A stretch of DNA of 64,000 bases from Mesonia sediminis. GTDB taxonomy: Bacteria; Bacteroidota; Bacteroidia; Flavobacteriales; Flavobacteriaceae. Position 1 is the first letter of the stretch; the number at the start of each line of letters is the position of its first letter. The notes below the pieces were generated by a model. It was not told the origin of the DNA. It worked only from the letters and a program-made list of their open reading frames with translations, and searched no databases. The translations under genes were made by a program, and so were the position numbers. The stretch spans positions 62,001 through 126,000 of the forward strand of contig NZ_JBHULZ010000014.1 in the NCBI RefSeq assembly GCF_042684705.1, written 5' to 3'. This document shows positions 45,146-54,371 of this stretch, in pieces.

Positions 45146-46687
45146 TTATTGGGGTTGCATCCAGGTTCTAAAATCTACTGCTTTTCCTATTATTTCACGT
45201 AATTGCGCAATAGGTACGCGCTGCTGCTCCATACTATCACGGTGTCTAATAGTCACTTGGTTGTCTTCTAAAGTATCGTGATCTACAGTAATACAAAAAG
45301 GAGTTCCAGCAGCATCCTGTCTTCTATACCTCCTACCTACGGCGTCTTTCTCGTCGTAAGTCACATTAAAGTCCCACTGTAAATCTTCTACTATTTTTTC
45401 GGCTATTTCGGGTAAACCGTCTTTCTTAACTAACGGCAAGATGGCCGCTTTATAAGGTGCCAATATAGCAGGTAATTTAAGGACGGTTCGCGTAGTGCCT
45501 CCTTCTAATTCTTCTTCCTGTAAAGCACTAGAGAAAACCGCTAAAAACATACGGTCGAGTCCTATAGAAGTCTCAATAACGTAAGGGGTGTAATTCTTAT
45601 TCAATTCAGGATCAAAAAACTGTAATTTTTTACCAGAGTGCTGCTCGTGGGCTTTCAAATCAAAGTCGGTTCTAGAATGTATGCCCTCTAATTCTTTAAA
45701 ACCAAATGGAAAATTAAACTCGATATCGGTAGCGGCATTGGCGTAATGAGCCATTTTTTCATGATCATGGAAACGATAATTATCATTGCCTAAGCCCAAT
45801 GATCGATGCCAATTTTGTCTGGTTTCTTTCCAATACTCAAACCACTTGAGTTCTTCGCCTGGGCGAACAAAAAACTGCATTTCCATTTGTTCAAATTCGC
45901 GCTGGCGAAAAATAAACTGTCTCGCTACAATTTCATTTCTAAAGGCTTTACCTATTTGAGCAATCCCAAATGGAATTTTCATACGCCCCGTTTTTTGCAC
46001 GTTGGCAAAATTTACAAATATACCTTGAGCGGTTTCAGGTCGTAGGTATAAATCGGTAGCTGAATCTGCCGAAGCACCTAGTTTAGTGCCAAACATCAAG
46101 TTGAATTGTTTAACATCGGTCCAGTTTTTTGAACCGGTTTCGGGACAAGCAATCCCTAATTCTTCAATTAAAGCTTTAACATCGGCGAGATCTTCTTCGG
46201 TAAGTGATTTAGCTAAACGCTCCAGCACTTCTTTTTGCTCTTTACGATAACGCAATACACGCGGATTGGTGCTTACAAACTCCTCCTCATTAAAAGCATC
46301 TCCAAAGCGTTTCTTAGCCTTGGCAATTTCCTTCTCTGCCTTTTGATTAAGTTTCTCTGCATAGTCTTCTACCAAAACATCGGCGCGGTAACGCTTTTTA
46401 GAGTCTTTGTTATCAATCAAAGGATCGTTAAAAGCATCTACGTGACCCGAGGCTTTCCAAGTGGTAGGATGCATAAGAATCGCGGCATCTAAGCCAACAA
46501 TATTTTGATGCATTTGCACCATGCTTTTCCACCAATAATCTTTTATATTTTTTTTGAGTTCTGCTCCATTTTGACCGTAATCATAAACGGCGCTTAATCC
46601 ATCATAGATTTCGCTAGATGAAAAAATATAGCCATACTCCTTAGCATGGGCTATTACTTGTTTAAATGTGTCTTGTTGTTTTGCCAT
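45146..46687 (-). CDS. glyS: Glycyl-tRNA synthetase, alpha2 type
   Basis: Class IIa synthetase of 513 residues of the single-chain dimeric type (as in eukaryotes, archaea and many bacteria, unlike the alpha2beta2 enzyme of E. coli). The motif 2 region reads FRNEIVARQFIFRQREFEQMEMQFF, motif 3 is in ETSIGLDRMFLAVF, and the C-terminal anticodon-binding domain (APYKAAILPLVKKDGLPEIAEKI) is complete. The zinc-binding insertion is not recognised. The ATG at 46687 lies only four bases beyond a TAnnTTTG element, so the transcript could be nearly leaderless. Confidence 0.97.
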   Translation of the reverse strand: MAKQQDTFKQVIAHAKEYGYIFSSSEIYDGLSAVYDYGQNGAELKKNIKDYWWKSMVQMHQNIVGLDAAILMHPTTWKASGHVDAFNDPLIDNKDSKKRYRADVLVEDYAEKLNQKAEKEIAKAKKRFGDAFNEEEFVSTNPRVLRYRKEQKEVLERLAKSLTEEDLADVKALIEELGIACPETGSKNWTDVKQFNLMFGTKLGASADSATDLYLRPETAQGIFVNFANVQKTGRMKIPFGIAQIGKAFRNEIVARQFIFRQREFEQMEMQFFVRPGEELKWFEYWKETRQNWHRSLGLGNDNYRFHDHEKMAHYANAATDIEFNFPFGFKELEGIHSRTDFDLKAHEQHSGKKLQFFDPELNKNYTPYVIETSIGLDRMFLAVFSSALQEEELEGGTTRTVLKLPAILAPYKAAILPLVKKDGLPEIAEKIVEDLQWDFNVTYDEKDAVGRRYRRQDAAGTPFCITVDHDTLEDNQVTIRHRDSMEQQRVPIAQLREIIGKAVDFRTWMQPQ

Positions 46688-46691
46688 AGCA

Positions 46692-46699
46692 CAAAAATA
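46692..46699 (-). promoter_or_regulatory. Putative -7 element at the glyS start
   Basis: TATTTTTG on the minus strand ends four bases before the glyS ATG, so transcription would start at or next to the start codon. It may be chance; no -33 TTG at 19 bp is seen. Confidence 0.35.
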
Positions 46700-46741
46700 G
46701 TAATATTATACCAATATTTTATCTTGTCTTTTTTAAGGTTT

Positions 46742-47614
46742 TTATTCTAGATTCAACTCTTGAGTGCCTACCTTACGGTCACCAAAAAATAAGTTGATTA
46801 CATAGCGGCCCGCTATAAAATTTTCTTGTTCAAAATGCATACAAATATCAAGTTGCTTTTGCTCATAACTAAATTTATGCTTTAGAGAATAAACCAACTT
46901 TTGACTGCCCATTCTAAGGTTCCCTTTGCTCCCTAGAAGGTTGTTTTTAGGATTGATAATTTGAATATACATTTCATACTCCCCTGCCTGTGCCAACGTG
47001 TTAGCTTGAATCTGGGTGCAAATTTCTAAAACTCGTGTTTTTTTTGCTTTACGGATTGATTTACTCCCTGGCCTGACCGATGCCTTGGCATGCACTTTAT
47101 TTTGCCCAAATTCAAGCTGTGAAGCATTATCTAATTGACTATTGAGCAACTGGTTCTCCCTTACTAAGGAATCGCTCTTTCTTTGCTCGCGCATTTGGGC
47201 TGCTTTTGCCAATTTAACATCGTCTTCTAAATTACGCTTCAAAGCCTGTAGACTATCAACTTGTCTTTGCAAGCCGTTGGTTTTTTGCTTGTATTTGATA
47301 GCTAGTAATTCAACTTTAGAAAGTTGTTGCAAATCAATTTGCTGCACATCTAAACTATCTAACAAACCCTTAATTCGGTCGGCGTCTTTTTGTACCTGAT
47401 GCTTTAGCTCTTTATTCTCTTGAATTACTTGCGCATATTGCTTGCGTAAAGCATCTAATTCGGTGCGTAAACGTTCCTTTTCCTGTGCTATAATAGCCAA
47501 GTTTTTTTTGTTTTCTTGATAAAAATTTAGCGTAAAAAACACAGAGATTATCAAGATCCCGGCAAGCATTAGCATGAGTACCTTGAGTATGTTTTTATTA
47601 TTCTGAATATTCAT
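46742..47614 (-). CDS. Membrane-anchored coiled-coil protein, unknown
   Basis: Protein of 290 residues. A single helix near the N terminus (about 10-30) is followed by a continuous coiled coil (~33-165, rich in Gln/Glu/Lys/Leu, with heptads such as RLRTELDALRKQYAQVIQE), a basic stretch (PGSKSIRKAKKTR) and a C-terminal beta-rich domain (~193-290, ending RYVINLFFGDRKVGTQELNLE). The beta domain probably lies outside the inner membrane. It is in line with and upstream of glyS by 54 bp. No family is recognised; similar architectures occur in Bacteroidota envelope proteins of unknown role. Confidence 0.7.
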   Translation of the reverse strand: MNIQNNKNILKVLMLMLAGILIISVFFTLNFYQENKKNLAIIAQEKERLRTELDALRKQYAQVIQENKELKHQVQKDADRIKGLLDSLDVQQIDLQQLSKVELLAIKYKQKTNGLQRQVDSLQALKRNLEDDVKLAKAAQMREQRKSDSLVRENQLLNSQLDNASQLEFGQNKVHAKASVRPGSKSIRKAKKTRVLEICTQIQANTLAQAGEYEMYIQIINPKNNLLGSKGNLRMGSQKLVYSLKHKFSYEQKQLDICMHFEQENFIAGRYVINLFFGDRKVGTQELNLE

Positions 47615-47674
47615 AAGCCTCTCTTTTCAAGAATTTTACGTAAATTAAACAAGCCTAATGAAAAGCAACTAATC

Positions 47675-48346
47675 TTGTTATTAAATTTTTTATTTCCAAA
47701 AACCTGCGCCTGTTGTGCTGAGCACCTACTCAATAGTGAACAAGTAATTTGTTTGGCTTGTCATTATTTGTTACCGATGGCCAATGCACAATTAACCAAC
47801 GAAAATACAGTAAAAAAAGTATTTTCGGGAAGAATACCCTTAGAGAATGCCTGTAGCTTGTTTATTTTTGAGAAAAACTCGTTGGTGCAACATTTAATGC
47901 ATGAATTAAAGTATAAAGGTCGGGTTGAAATTAGTTTTTATTTGGGAAAATGGTTGGGTGCTATTCTAAAAGAAGTAACTGCTTACCAAAATATAGATTA
48001 TGTAATTCCCATACCGTTACATAAGCGCAAATTGGCAAAGCGAGGCTATAACCAAGTAGCCGGATTTGGACAAGAAATAGCAAAAGCACTTGGGACTAAA
48101 TACACCCATCAAGTGCTCATAAAAAACAATCCCTCTAAAACACAAGTTTTTAAAGATAGATTTGCCCGTGCCCAGTTACAACACCATCTATTTGCTTTAA
48201 AGCGGACTGAGTTACTTAAAAACAAACATATTCTATTGGTAGATGATATTATTACTACCGGTGCAACCTTAGAAACCTGTGCTAAAAAACTATTGGATAT
48301 ACCCGGACTTAAAATTAGCATCGCCAGTATGGCTTTAACTATCTAA
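47675..48346 (+). CDS. comF: ComF-family phosphoribosyltransferase-like protein
   Basis: Protein of 223 residues. The N-terminal zinc-ribbon-like cluster has C11, C13/C14 and C26, C29 (CACC ... CLAC). The C-terminal half is a type I phosphoribosyltransferase fold with the PRPP motif VDDIITTGATL (about 190-200) and VIPIPLHKRKLAKRGYNQ. ComF members take part in DNA uptake in naturally competent bacteria, though its catalytic reaction is not established. The start is TTG 47675, as no in-frame ATG exists before the Cys cluster and the next upstream ATG (47658) is out of frame. Confidence 0.85.
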   Translation: MLLNFLFPKTCACCAEHLLNSEQVICLACHYLLPMANAQLTNENTVKKVFSGRIPLENACSLFIFEKNSLVQHLMHELKYKGRVEISFYLGKWLGAILKEVTAYQNIDYVIPIPLHKRKLAKRGYNQVAGFGQEIAKALGTKYTHQVLIKNNPSKTQVFKDRFARAQLQHHLFALKRTELLKNKHILLVDDIITTGATLETCAKKLLDIPGLKISIASMALTI

Positions 48347-48527
48347 CTTTAACACTTTATTCATTTTATCAAATAATAGACTCATCTCTTTCAACTTAAT
48401 AATTTTTTAACACAAATAAAATCAGTAAAACAATTAAAGACACTTTCTTCGCATTTTTATTAAACAGTTTCAAAACCAACCCGCTAATTATCTCGTTTTT
48501 TATTTATAATTAATCTAGATAAAGTTA

Positions 48528-48535
48528 TACATTTG
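48528..48535 (+). promoter_or_regulatory. Putative -7 element for the TonB receptor operon
   Basis: TACATTTG, 29 bases before the receptor ATG at 48565. No Fur-like box was confidently identified in the 218-bp interval. Confidence 0.5.
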
Positions 48536-48564
48536 CGCTTATTTAGAATAAATTTAAGTAACAA

Positions 48565-50976
48565 ATGAGGTTTTTACTTGTACTTTTTATCACGGGACTC
48601 GGTCTTTTAGACTTGCAGGCGCAAGAGTTGACCAATTTAAGGAGCCTAACTGGACAGGTAGTCTTTAAAGATGGTAGCCCTGTGGTATCGGCACTCATTT
48701 ATGTTCCTGCAAATGCAAAATCGGCGTATTCTGATGAGCAAGGTTATTTTAATATTTCGGGCTTAGCCGCACAAGAATATGAGGTCATTATTCAACCTTT
48801 TGGACAAAAAGAAATTCATCTCACTACCGATTTAAGCGAGCATTCAGACAATCTTTATATAGCACTACAACAAGAAACCAATTTTGCTTTAGAAGACGTT
48901 GTAATTAAAAGCAAATCTAAAATCCGCGAAAGCAAAGAAAAGGGCTACAATATAGAGGTGGTAAACACACAGGCCTATACGGTACAAAATGTAGTCGCCA
49001 GTGAGTTATTAGATCGATCGGCAGGGGTAAAAATAAGACAATCTGCAGGATTAGGCTCTCATATCGATTTTAATTTAAATGGTCTAACGGGAAACTCTGT
49101 TCGCATTTTTATAGATGGAATCCCATTACGCAATTACGGTAAAGCCTTTTCTTTAAACAACATACCGCCCAGTATGATCGAACGAATTGAAATTTACAAA
49201 GGGGTGCTACCAGGTCACCTTACCGAAGACGCTTTAGGTGGCGGCATAAATATAATTCTTAAGAAAGAAAAAAAGAACAAGCTTTCGGTTGCTTATGGTT
49301 ACGGCTCATTTAATACCCACCAGGCCGACGTGAACGCTAATTTATTTGATAGTAAAACCGGACTTAATGCTCAAATAGGTGCTTTTTATGCTTACACCGA
49401 TAATAATTATGAGGTTTACGGAGACAATGTTTATGTTATTAATCCGCAAACGGGTAAAGTAAAATATGTTAAGGCAGAGCGGTTTCACGATAGTTATGAG
49501 TCTAAGGGTATTCAAGCCAATTTAAGTTTACGCGATAAGTCTTTTGCAGATGAGTTGAGTCTAGGTTTGCTATTTTCTGATATGGATAATGACATACAAA
49601 CCGGTGCAACCATGGATGTGGTTTATGGCAATAGAAGGTCTGAGCGCGACACTCGTATGTTTAACTTAAAATACGAAAAAGACAACTTAATCTTACCCAA
49701 TCTAAGCGCAAAAACCTTTGTATCTTATTCGCAAACCAATCGTAAAGTTATTGACACTATCCCTTATATGTATAATTGGTTGGGCGAGATTGTTCGAGAT
49801 CAAGATGGCAACCCCATTAATTGGAGAAATTCAGGAGGAGAGGCAGGCCCCGCTACGTTAGCCAATAATAACGAGAAGAACTTTGCCAATAGAACCGGAT
49901 TAGGATATTCTTTTTCTGATACTCAGAAACTAAATGCTAACTTTTTTTATAACCAATTTACTCGGGATATAGACGACCCAAAATTACCTGAGGCCGAAAA
50001 TGAACTGCTTGACACGCGCTTTTTAAGTAAAACCATTCTCAGTTTCTCTTATGAAGCCAAATGGTTACAAGAGAAGCTCAGCTCAACCTTATTTTTTAAG
50101 AACTACCACCAAAAAGTAAAGCTTACAGACTACACCAAAAGACAAGACAAGCTTACCGCTACTGCGTATGATAAAAAAATAAGTTTTAACGGCTATGGTG
50201 CAGCATTCTCCTATGCTTTGACCGATGAAATTTTGATTACCAGCTCGGTAGAAAAAGCCATACGCATGCCAGGGATATTTGAGCTCTTAGGTAATACTTC
50301 AGAAAATATTTTACCTACTTACAACTTAAGACCAGAAAACAGCACCAATGTAAATCTAGGCGCAAGTTTAGGCAACTTTAGCTTCAATAAACATCAGCTT
50401 AAAGCGGATATAAATTTTTTCTTAAGAGATATTAGCGATATGATTGTACGTGGAATTGCAAGCAATATCACCGATCAATACGGATTTGAAAATCTAGGTA
50501 AGGTACGCAGTACAGGGGTAGACCTCGAAATGAATTATAACTATGACAAGCGCTTTACCCTTACCGCCAACCTATCTAATTTTAATGCCCGTTATAACTT
50601 AAAGTTCGATGAGTATGGCTCAGAATACATTTATTATGGCGACCGCTTGCGTAATGCTCCATTTCTAACGGGTAATTTATATGCCAATTATGAGTTTAAA
50701 AATTTATTTAAGCAAAACCACGGGCTCAATTTACACTACAATTTTGGCTATACGCATCGGTTTTTTAGAAACTGGGAAAGCCTAGCCAGTAAAGGTAAAG
50801 CTTATATACCCACACAAGCCGTGCACAGTGCAGGGGTGAATTACCGTTTTCCCGGAAACAAGGTTGTACTTGGCTTTGATGCCAAGAACATTACCAACGA
50901 GCATTTATTCGACAATTGGGCACTGCAAAAACCAGGTAGAGCCTTCTATTTTAAAATAACCTATAACGCAATATAA
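48565..50976 (+). CDS. TonB-dependent receptor, XusA-like
   Basis: Outer-membrane receptor of 803 residues. A signal peptide (to about 19) is followed by a carboxypeptidase-regulatory beta-sandwich (~27-105; TGQVVFKDGSPVVSALIYV), a plug (~120-225, containing RIFIDGIPLRNYG and MIERIEIYKGVLPGHLTEDALGGGIN) and a barrel ending in an aromatic-rich strand. It is not a SusC-type receptor: the typical SusC C terminus is absent and no SusD partner follows. Its pairing with a DUF4374 lipoprotein matches XusA-XusB, the xenosiderophore uptake pair first described in Bacteroides. The ligand is unknown; a ferric chelate is inferred from context. Confidence 0.85.
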   Translation: MRFLLVLFITGLGLLDLQAQELTNLRSLTGQVVFKDGSPVVSALIYVPANAKSAYSDEQGYFNISGLAAQEYEVIIQPFGQKEIHLTTDLSEHSDNLYIALQQETNFALEDVVIKSKSKIRESKEKGYNIEVVNTQAYTVQNVVASELLDRSAGVKIRQSAGLGSHIDFNLNGLTGNSVRIFIDGIPLRNYGKAFSLNNIPPSMIERIEIYKGVLPGHLTEDALGGGINIILKKEKKNKLSVAYGYGSFNTHQADVNANLFDSKTGLNAQIGAFYAYTDNNYEVYGDNVYVINPQTGKVKYVKAERFHDSYESKGIQANLSLRDKSFADELSLGLLFSDMDNDIQTGATMDVVYGNRRSERDTRMFNLKYEKDNLILPNLSAKTFVSYSQTNRKVIDTIPYMYNWLGEIVRDQDGNPINWRNSGGEAGPATLANNNEKNFANRTGLGYSFSDTQKLNANFFYNQFTRDIDDPKLPEAENELLDTRFLSKTILSFSYEAKWLQEKLSSTLFFKNYHQKVKLTDYTKRQDKLTATAYDKKISFNGYGAAFSYALTDEILITSSVEKAIRMPGIFELLGNTSENILPTYNLRPENSTNVNLGASLGNFSFNKHQLKADINFFLRDISDMIVRGIASNITDQYGFENLGKVRSTGVDLEMNYNYDKRFTLTANLSNFNARYNLKFDEYGSEYIYYGDRLRNAPFLTGNLYANYEFKNLFKQNHGLNLHYNFGYTHRFFRNWESLASKGKAYIPTQAVHSAGVNYRFPGNKVVLGFDAKNITNEHLFDNWALQKPGRAFYFKITYNAI

Positions 50977-50987
50977 ACCTAAATACT

Positions 50988-52271
50988 ATGATTTTTAAAA
51001 ACACCTTTTTAAGTAAAAGTAAAATTAATTTGCTTGCCGCGATTGGCCTTTCATTAAGCTTGTTTAGCTGTGATACTGATGATGATAACGGCAGCAAAAC
51101 CACTCCGCCTGTTGGGAACCAGTCCTATTACAATGTGGTATTTGGAGTAAGTTCTGAGGGTAACTCGGGAACCTACGCACAGGCACTTGAAAATATCTCT
51201 GAGGGTAACATCAGTTTTAACGGTAAAGGTTTTGAAGTACCTTCGGTAAGAACAGCTAGAATCTACGGATCTCCTTCGGGTGAATTTTTATATAATCTTA
51301 GCTATGGTGGCGGCATGATTTATAAATACCAAGTAAATGGCGGATCGAATTATACCCAATTAGCCGAAACTAATGTACAGGTAGCAATGGGTACCGCCTA
51401 CCCGCGTTGGACAGTGGTAAGCAAAGACAATGCTTTAGTGCATACGATTAACACCGAAAACCAATACGATGAGAACGAGAACTACACTTACACTAAGTCT
51501 GAGGCCGTATTACAGAATATTGGTTTAGAGAATATGAGTTTAGAAGAAAAAAGCGTATTGGAAATACCAAGTTTTGAGGAGAACTACCATATCTGGAGAA
51601 TAGATAACCCGACTATCAAAAACGGAAAGGCTTACTATGGGGTGGCAATGCGCCAGTTTGATCCTGCTACGGGTGAAAACGTAAACCCAGAAACCTATAA
51701 AGCAACTACTATGGTGGTAGATTATCCTGAATTGACCAATTTACAATTTTTACGGTCTGAAAATGCTCAAGGTTCTACTTATGGATACAGAACTCCTGTC
51801 TATCACGGTGACGAGCAAGGTGATATTTATCATTTAACCAGCAACCCTGCTAAGCTTTTAAAAATAAGTAACGAAGACTACGACAACAGCTACTCATTTG
51901 ATTTAGCTAATGCTTTAGGAATGGCCGAAGTGGGTGCAAACGGTTGGTTCTATGTAGGTAACGGAATCGGTTACGTTCCTTTTTACGATGCTAGCAAAGG
52001 TCGAGGAAAAGAAGAAGCCGCTTGGGGAGTAGCACGTATTGATATTTATAACCAAACAGCTACCAAATTAAACCTTCCTAATAACCTGTGGATGTGGTAC
52101 TACCAATCGGGTGTGGTAGGTAGAGATGGTAAATTCTATATGGCTATTACCCCACTAGGGCAAAAGGGTAACATCTATAAATTTGATCCTAACAGTACAT
52201 CGCCAGATGCTTTTGAAGTTGGTGCACAGCTAGAAAACGGAGCAGATTCATTTTACTTGGGGGTTTATTAA
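50988..52271 (+). CDS. DUF4374 lipoprotein, XusB-like
   Basis: Surface-type lipoprotein of 427 residues. The signal peptide ends in a lipobox (LSLFSC, lipidated C28) followed by an acidic, Asp-rich stretch (DTDDDNG) typical of Bacteroidota surface-export signals. The body is beta-propeller-like with repeated YxxxYG-type segments. DUF4374 proteins include XusB, which captures ferric siderophore at the cell surface. The start ATG is 11 bp after the receptor stop, so the two are translated from one transcript. A terminator follows, so accessory genes downstream may be expressed separately. Confidence 0.82.
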   Translation: MIFKNTFLSKSKINLLAAIGLSLSLFSCDTDDDNGSKTTPPVGNQSYYNVVFGVSSEGNSGTYAQALENISEGNISFNGKGFEVPSVRTARIYGSPSGEFLYNLSYGGGMIYKYQVNGGSNYTQLAETNVQVAMGTAYPRWTVVSKDNALVHTINTENQYDENENYTYTKSEAVLQNIGLENMSLEEKSVLEIPSFEENYHIWRIDNPTIKNGKAYYGVAMRQFDPATGENVNPETYKATTMVVDYPELTNLQFLRSENAQGSTYGYRTPVYHGDEQGDIYHLTSNPAKLLKISNEDYDNSYSFDLANALGMAEVGANGWFYVGNGIGYVPFYDASKGRGKEEAAWGVARIDIYNQTATKLNLPNNLWMWYYQSGVVGRDGKFYMAITPLGQKGNIYKFDPNSTSPDAFEVGAQLENGADSFYLGVY

Positions 52272-52293
52272 AAAAATACCCAAAACTAAAACC

Positions 52294-52325
52294 AAAAACC
52301 TGCTCTAAAAATGGAGCAGGTTTTT
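52294..52325 (+). terminator. Terminator between the XusB-like gene and the ankyrin gene
   Basis: AAAAACCTGCTC / GAGCAGGTTTTT, a perfect 12-bp stem with an 8-base loop and T-tract. It separates receptor and lipoprotein from the ankyrin, DUF2271 and reductase genes. Confidence 0.9.
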
Positions 52326-52371
52326 ATAAAAGTCCGACTTTTACAATTATTAAAACTAGACATAATACATT

Positions 52372-53856
52372 ATGAAACATTTACTTCAAATAAGCCTGAT
52401 ACTTTTGCTGAGTTTATCGGCAAATGCACAAGATAATATCTTTTGGTCTGCCGATTTCTGGAAACAAAATCCCGATATCGCCACCATTGAAGCAAAAATA
52501 AAAGAAGGTAATAGTCCAACTGCTTTAAACTCTCGCGGTTTTGATGCCGTAAGCTACGCCATTCTTAATAAAGTTTCTAATGCTAGTATTAAATATCTTT
52601 TAGAGCTACCAGGAAACGAAGTAAATAAGCTTACCCACGACAAACGCACCTATATTTTTTGGGCGGCCAATAGAGGTAATGTGGCCCTGCTCGATTATTT
52701 ATTTAAAAAGGGAGCAAACCCAAAAGTTTTTGACAACCGGCTGTATAGCCCAATTATGTTTGCGGCACGGGCTGGACTTGAAAACACAGCGGTTTATGAT
52801 ATCTTAATTAAAAATGGAGTTGATCCAGCCTATGCAAATCCCAAAGGAATAAACGCTCTTTTAGTGTTGGCAGGGACCGCAAAAGACTGGTCAATTTTAG
52901 ACTACTTCATCAAAAAAGGATTGCCGATAGATCACACCGACAAAACTGGAAAAAATGCTGTTGATTATGCGGCGGTAACCGGTAATAAAAAAATAATGAC
53001 CGAACTAATCCGTAAAGGAGTAGCTTATAAAGACATTAATAAAGATAATACCAATTTGTTTCATCAAGCAGCAAGCAGTAGTCGCGCAGGCGATAATAAA
53101 CTTGAATTTTTTAAATACTTGAATGGTCTAGAGCTTGATCCGCTTCAAAAAGATCAGGAAAACAAAAACATACTCCATTATTTGGCAAAAAATAATTCAC
53201 ACCCAGAAAACCTCGATTACTTCTTCTCTAGAAAAGTTGATATAGACGCTATAGATAATCATGGGAATTCCGTTTTACTATATGCTGCCTCGCACAATAA
53301 TTTACCAGTGGTTAATTTTGTGTTAGACCAAAGTCAAAGCATTAACCACACCAATAAAGCAGGTGAAAGTGCATTGAGTTTAGCGGTACAAAACAATAGC
53401 TCAGAGATAGTAGCGATATTATTAGAAAACGGAGCGCATACCAATATCGTTAGTCAAGACCAAAGAACCCTACTGGGTCATTTGATTGCAGGATACTCAG
53501 CGCGATCAAAAGAAGATTTTTATAAAAAATGGGAATTGCTTAAAGCCAAAAATCTTAACTTTAAAGCGAAACAAGGTAACGGGAATACCCTATTGCATTT
53601 AGCTGCCGAAAAAGAAGACCTCAACTTGATCGACGCATTGTTGCAAGAGGGGGTTGATATCAACGCCCAAAATGACGAGGGAGTAACCTTACTTCATAAA
53701 ATAAGCTTAACGGCAAAAGACAGCAAAATGTTGAAAGAATTAGTGAAACGCGGTGCCGACCCAAGCATTAAAACGCTTTTTGAAGAAACCGCCTATGACA
53801 TGGCACGTGAAAACGAGTTACTAAAGAATGAAAACATCCAATTTTTAAAATCATAA
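52372..53856 (+). CDS. Secreted ankyrin-repeat protein
   Basis: Protein of 494 residues with a signal peptide (to about 19, LLLSLSANAQD) and then about a dozen ankyrin repeats to the C terminus. Clear examples are DYFIKKGLPIDHTDKTGKNAVDYAA, LENGAHTN and NGNTLLHLAAEKEDLNLIDALLQEGVDINAQNDEG. Ankyrin repeats bind protein partners; a periplasmic location is predicted, so it may scaffold or chaperone the neighbouring DUF2271 protein or reductase. The role is inferred from context only. Its stop is 8 bp before the DUF2271 start. Confidence 0.85.
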   Translation: MKHLLQISLILLLSLSANAQDNIFWSADFWKQNPDIATIEAKIKEGNSPTALNSRGFDAVSYAILNKVSNASIKYLLELPGNEVNKLTHDKRTYIFWAANRGNVALLDYLFKKGANPKVFDNRLYSPIMFAARAGLENTAVYDILIKNGVDPAYANPKGINALLVLAGTAKDWSILDYFIKKGLPIDHTDKTGKNAVDYAAVTGNKKIMTELIRKGVAYKDINKDNTNLFHQAASSSRAGDNKLEFFKYLNGLELDPLQKDQENKNILHYLAKNNSHPENLDYFFSRKVDIDAIDNHGNSVLLYAASHNNLPVVNFVLDQSQSINHTNKAGESALSLAVQNNSSEIVAILLENGAHTNIVSQDQRTLLGHLIAGYSARSKEDFYKKWELLKAKNLNFKAKQGNGNTLLHLAAEKEDLNLIDALLQEGVDINAQNDEGVTLLHKISLTAKDSKMLKELVKRGADPSIKTLFEETAYDMARENELLKNENIQFLKS

Positions 53857-53864
53857 ATCAAGTT

Positions 53865-54344
53865 ATGCGAATCAAATCTGCAATACTTAGTATATTTCTA
53901 TTAGCCTTAATGGCTTTTAACACCAACACTAGCTCCTCATATAAGTGCCTTATTCAGTTAAAGAATTATGAAGGAGAAGGCGCTTATGTAGTAGTATCGG
54001 TGGTAAACCAAGCCAACGAATACCAAAAAACCTTACAAGTTTTAGGCGATGACTCAGAGTGGTACAAAGACCTTCCTCAATGGTATGCACATTGGCAAAA
54101 AAAGACCGAAAGCATAGACGCTATAACGGGAGCCACCATTAGCGGTGGGGAGCGTGCCATAAAAATACTTGAAATACCCACACACACCATAGATGCAGGT
54201 TACAAGCTAAGATTTGAAACCGCTGTAGAAGATCAAGATTATTTTGCAACAGACTTGGAGTTTGAGCTCACCCAAGAAAACCTCAAACAAAAACAAGAAG
54301 GTAAAGGCTACATACGGTACGTACGCCTACTCGAACAAAAATAA
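53865..54344 (+). CDS. DUF2271 protein with flavinylation-like motif
   Basis: Periplasmic protein of 159 residues with a signal peptide (to about 22). The key feature is the segment D85-A-I-T88-G89-A90-T91-I-S, which fits the FMN-transferase (ApbE) acceptor pattern D-x-x-(S/T)-G-A-(S/T), with T91 as the likely FMN attachment site. A Trp/Tyr-rich run (EWYKDLPQWYAHW, 65-77) lies just before it. DUF2271 proteins are found beside PepSY reductases, and I recall them as part of flavin-dependent extracytoplasmic electron-transfer clusters. A carrier role between reductase and ferric ligand is inferred. No apbE gene is present in the window. Confidence 0.75.
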   Translation: MRIKSAILSIFLLALMAFNTNTSSSYKCLIQLKNYEGEGAYVVVSVVNQANEYQKTLQVLGDDSEWYKDLPQWYAHWQKKTESIDAITGATISGGERAIKILEIPTHTIDAGYKLRFETAVEDQDYFATDLEFELTQENLKQKQEGKGYIRYVRLLEQK

Positions 54345-54371
54345 AGCAACAAAAGTTAGACGAGCGCTTGT

